Shown: in pieces, positions 18,652 through 20,000 of the stretch | Layout: each line of letters begins with the position of its first letter | How positions within the stretch are numbered: the stretch's first letter is position 1 | NCBI GenBank assembly: GCA_009663005.1 | Contig: CM018906.1 | Coordinates: forward strand, 21,293,236 to 21,313,235 | Reading direction: 5' to 3' | Origin: Actinidia chinensis | Taxonomy: Eukaryota > Streptophyta > Magnoliopsida > Ericales > Actinidiaceae | Length of the DNA stretch: 20,000 bases | Position numbers and translations under genes: made by a program | Notes under the pieces: model-generated | What the model was told of the DNA's origin: nothing | Databases searched by the model: none | What the model saw: the letters and a program-made list of their open reading frames with translations, nothing else

Positions 18652-19003
18652 GTTTGGCTTCGCCCAGAATCAAAGGTTGTTCGAAGAAAAGAAAAAACCA
18701 TCGTTTTCTCTGTATCATATCATAATTCTGCTTTCCATTATGTGATAAATAAAAAAATTACTTAAATAGAAGAAAAACTAATTTATTTGATAACTACTAA
18801 AATTTAAAATAAGACTTCCTAACTTACGAAAACTCCTAATTAATAAAATTTATTGATAACTACTAGAATTGAAAATAAGACTCACTAAATCTAAAACTCC
18901 TAATAATAAAATGCTAATAACTTAAATAAAAAATAACTAATTATACAATTTAAAATACAAGAATTAATAAATAAATAAATAAATACAATTTTATCCTGCA
19001 TCA
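18509..19003 (-). repeat. 5' LTR (495 bp) with an internal 66-bp duplication
   Basis: Plus-strand ends are tgacgccgagg and ctgcatca. It aligns along its length with 17149-17561. Most of its extra length is explained by a tandem repeat, 18787-18852 followed by 18853 to about 18915 (both starting ttgataactacta), of which the other LTR has only one unit. An (AAAT)n run near 18970 adds a few bases. Confidence 0.88.
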
Positions 19004-19008
19004 GATGA
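19004..19008. repeat. target-site duplication, right copy (gatga)
   Basis: Directly follows the LTR end gcatca and matches the left copy exactly. Confidence 0.85.
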
Positions 19009-19126
19009 TCTTCGTAATTCAATCAACAACTGTTTTCTGTGTGATTATTTCGCATTTAACCAGAGCAAATGGAATAACGTTAAACTCACTCAAATGAAAT
19101 ACATGGGTCACATTTGTCCTACATAC

Positions 19127-19292
19127 CTGCTCTTCCAGTGAAATAAGAAAGCAAAATAATATAATAGGGCGCTGCTTCTAACCTCTTCCCATTTTCTTTG
19201 GAGTTCCAAAAGTTCTGACAGCTGCAAGGCATTCAACATGGTACCAGCAGCTAAAGTCGTGATCCACGACTTCCTTCTAATGATACCAATCA
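19127..19292 (-). CDS. candidate internal exon of an unrecognised minus-strand gene
   Basis: On the minus strand an acceptor 'tgtttgctcttgaag' is followed by an open stretch reading VIGIIRRKSWITTLAAGTML and then NALQLSELLELQRKWEE. It ends either at a weaker donor (gttaga, exon end 19183) or at a strong donor gtatgt (exon end 19127). The first 38 residues look protein-like; the last part is hydrophobic and may be intron. I do not recognise the family. The LTR element at 17149-19003 would lie in the next intron downstream. Confidence 0.35.
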
Positions 19293-19905
19293 CTTCAAGA
19301 GCAAACAGAGAGAGTCAGTATGATCGCCACAAGCAACAAATATGAACAAAAAGAAAGTCCCCAAAGGATACCAAGATTTTAGCCAAACACCACATGAATG
19401 GATATGATATTTGATAGCTAACACTTACCAGAAACATAGACTAATTATATCTTAGAGAGATAAAATATCATGAATCATCCACTCATAGAGGCATTGAAGA
19501 GTAAAAGGACGCATTCAAAATAGTGGAACGCCAAATACCTCCCCCAACCCCCGTGCCTACATGGACAACCATTCAAAGTCACATGGCTAAATGGATTCTT
19601 GTCACCTGGTTAATCTCATTGCCTGGTATATCCCAATACGAGCATGACATGTTGCATACCATTCAAATGGCATATGAACTCGTAACACTGTGACTCATGG
19701 ATACCTAAATACAATTATACAAGTTATCACAACTCAAGGAGCCCAATGTAAAAGCCGTCAACTGACAGATATCTCTCGCTACAATTATCTAAAACCATAT
19801 GGATACTATAGCACCTACTTCGGTACAAAAAAGTGCCCAGAAAACGAAAAGCAATTTGGTGAGCTAAGGATGCAATTTCAAGTCTGATTGAAAATAAAAA
19901 CACAC
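19293..19905. other. no gene seen; possible intron between candidate minus exons
   Basis: AT-rich sequence with open frames of 65 and 80 codons on opposite strands over 19690-19969, which appear to be shadows. The minus strand has T-rich stretches consistent with intron sequence leading to the acceptor at 19293. Confidence 0.3.
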
Positions 19906-20000
19906 CCCACCATTGACCATACATAGAAGGTCCTTGAGGGTATTGGCTAGGGGACTGAGGATAAGGCACAACTAGGTTGAGGCTATGAGCCCCTTTGATA
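19906..20000 (-). CDS. candidate exon, partial at the window edge, minus strand
   Basis: On the minus strand the frame enters from the window edge and reads KGAHSLNLVVPYPQSPSQYP and then QGPSMYGQWW before a gtgtgt donor at about 19905. The Pro/Gln/Tyr-rich composition resembles a disordered segment of a plant protein. It is probably the same gene as the candidate exon at 19127-19292. The product is not recognised. Confidence 0.35.

Larger units (their letters stand above)
17149..19003 (-). mobile_element. complete short non-autonomous LTR retrotransposon, minus strand (1,855 bp)
   Basis: Two direct LTR copies (18509-19003 as 5' LTR, 17149-17561 as 3' LTR) enclose 947 bp. On the minus strand the order is 5' LTR, a primer site tggtatcaaagcag (18501 to 18488) like the initiator-Met tRNA complement, an internal region, a purine tract agggaggagaa (17572 to 17562) and the 3' LTR. 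Termini are TGATGC at the start and GTCA at the end. Perfect 5-bp target duplications, gatga, flank it at 17144-17148 and 19004-19008. The internal part has no gag-pol, only a 39-codon frame and a T26 run (A26 on the minus strand). It must have been mobilised in trans or be an internal deletion derivative. The start 'tgatgcaggataaaattg' and the 'gagttcttctcagg' leading into the tract resemble plant Ty3-gypsy elements, but superfamily cannot be proven without pol. Confidence 0.9.

Noticed and set aside
1..20000. CRISPR array, bacterial operon or tRNA/rRNA genes
   Set aside because: The regular repeats are tandem palindromes without unique equal-length spacers; base composition, introns and LTR features are those of plant nuclear DNA, and no tRNA cloverleaf or rRNA signature was found.

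Overview
This window is AT-rich, eukaryotic nuclear DNA from a plant, most likely a eudicot. It shows GT-AG introns, plant-type LTR retrotransposon architecture (initiator-Met primer site, purine tracts abutting TG...CA-type LTRs) and one recognisable host gene of the plant ERO1 type. There are no bacterial operons, CRISPR arrays or recognisable RNA genes. The species cannot be named from sequence alone.

Left third (about 1-7600): transposon territory. Positions 1 to about 4245 are the 3' portion of a long-LTR element resembling the SIRE/Maximus side of Ty1-copia. It has an array of paired GTGTCGACAC palindromes, a TATA box, a decayed ORF (665-2194) in the position between pol and the 3' LTR, two purine tracts, and a ~1.45 kb 3' LTR that carries a second array of the same palindrome pairs. 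From 4942 to about 7604 there are two LTR-like sequences in opposite orientation, meeting around a short GC-rich island at 6105-6360.

Centre (8692-11441): five consecutive exons of a plant ERO1 (endoplasmic reticulum oxidoreductin) gene on the + strand, with clean GT-AG introns. The 5' half of the gene is not in the window upstream, and a one-base expansion of a C run breaks the third visible exon. It is therefore either a pseudogene fragment or a gene with a sequence error whose 5' exons lie beyond the transposons. Two of its introns hold what look like 3' tails of LINEs in opposite orientations.

Right part (11442-20000): mostly non-coding, with several small tandem duplications, a degenerate AGCTTG-rich repeat, a possible hAT-type MITE, and a strand-asymmetric pyrimidine/purine stretch bordered by CCGTTAC motifs. 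The best-supported object here is a complete, short, non-autonomous LTR retrotransposon on the minus strand (17149-19003), with two LTRs, a primer-binding site, a purine tract and a perfect 5-bp target duplication (gatga). Scattered minus-strand exon-like segments (13881-13961, 19127-19292, 19906-20000) suggest that this element may sit in an intron of an unrecognised minus-strand gene, but that gene is weakly supported.
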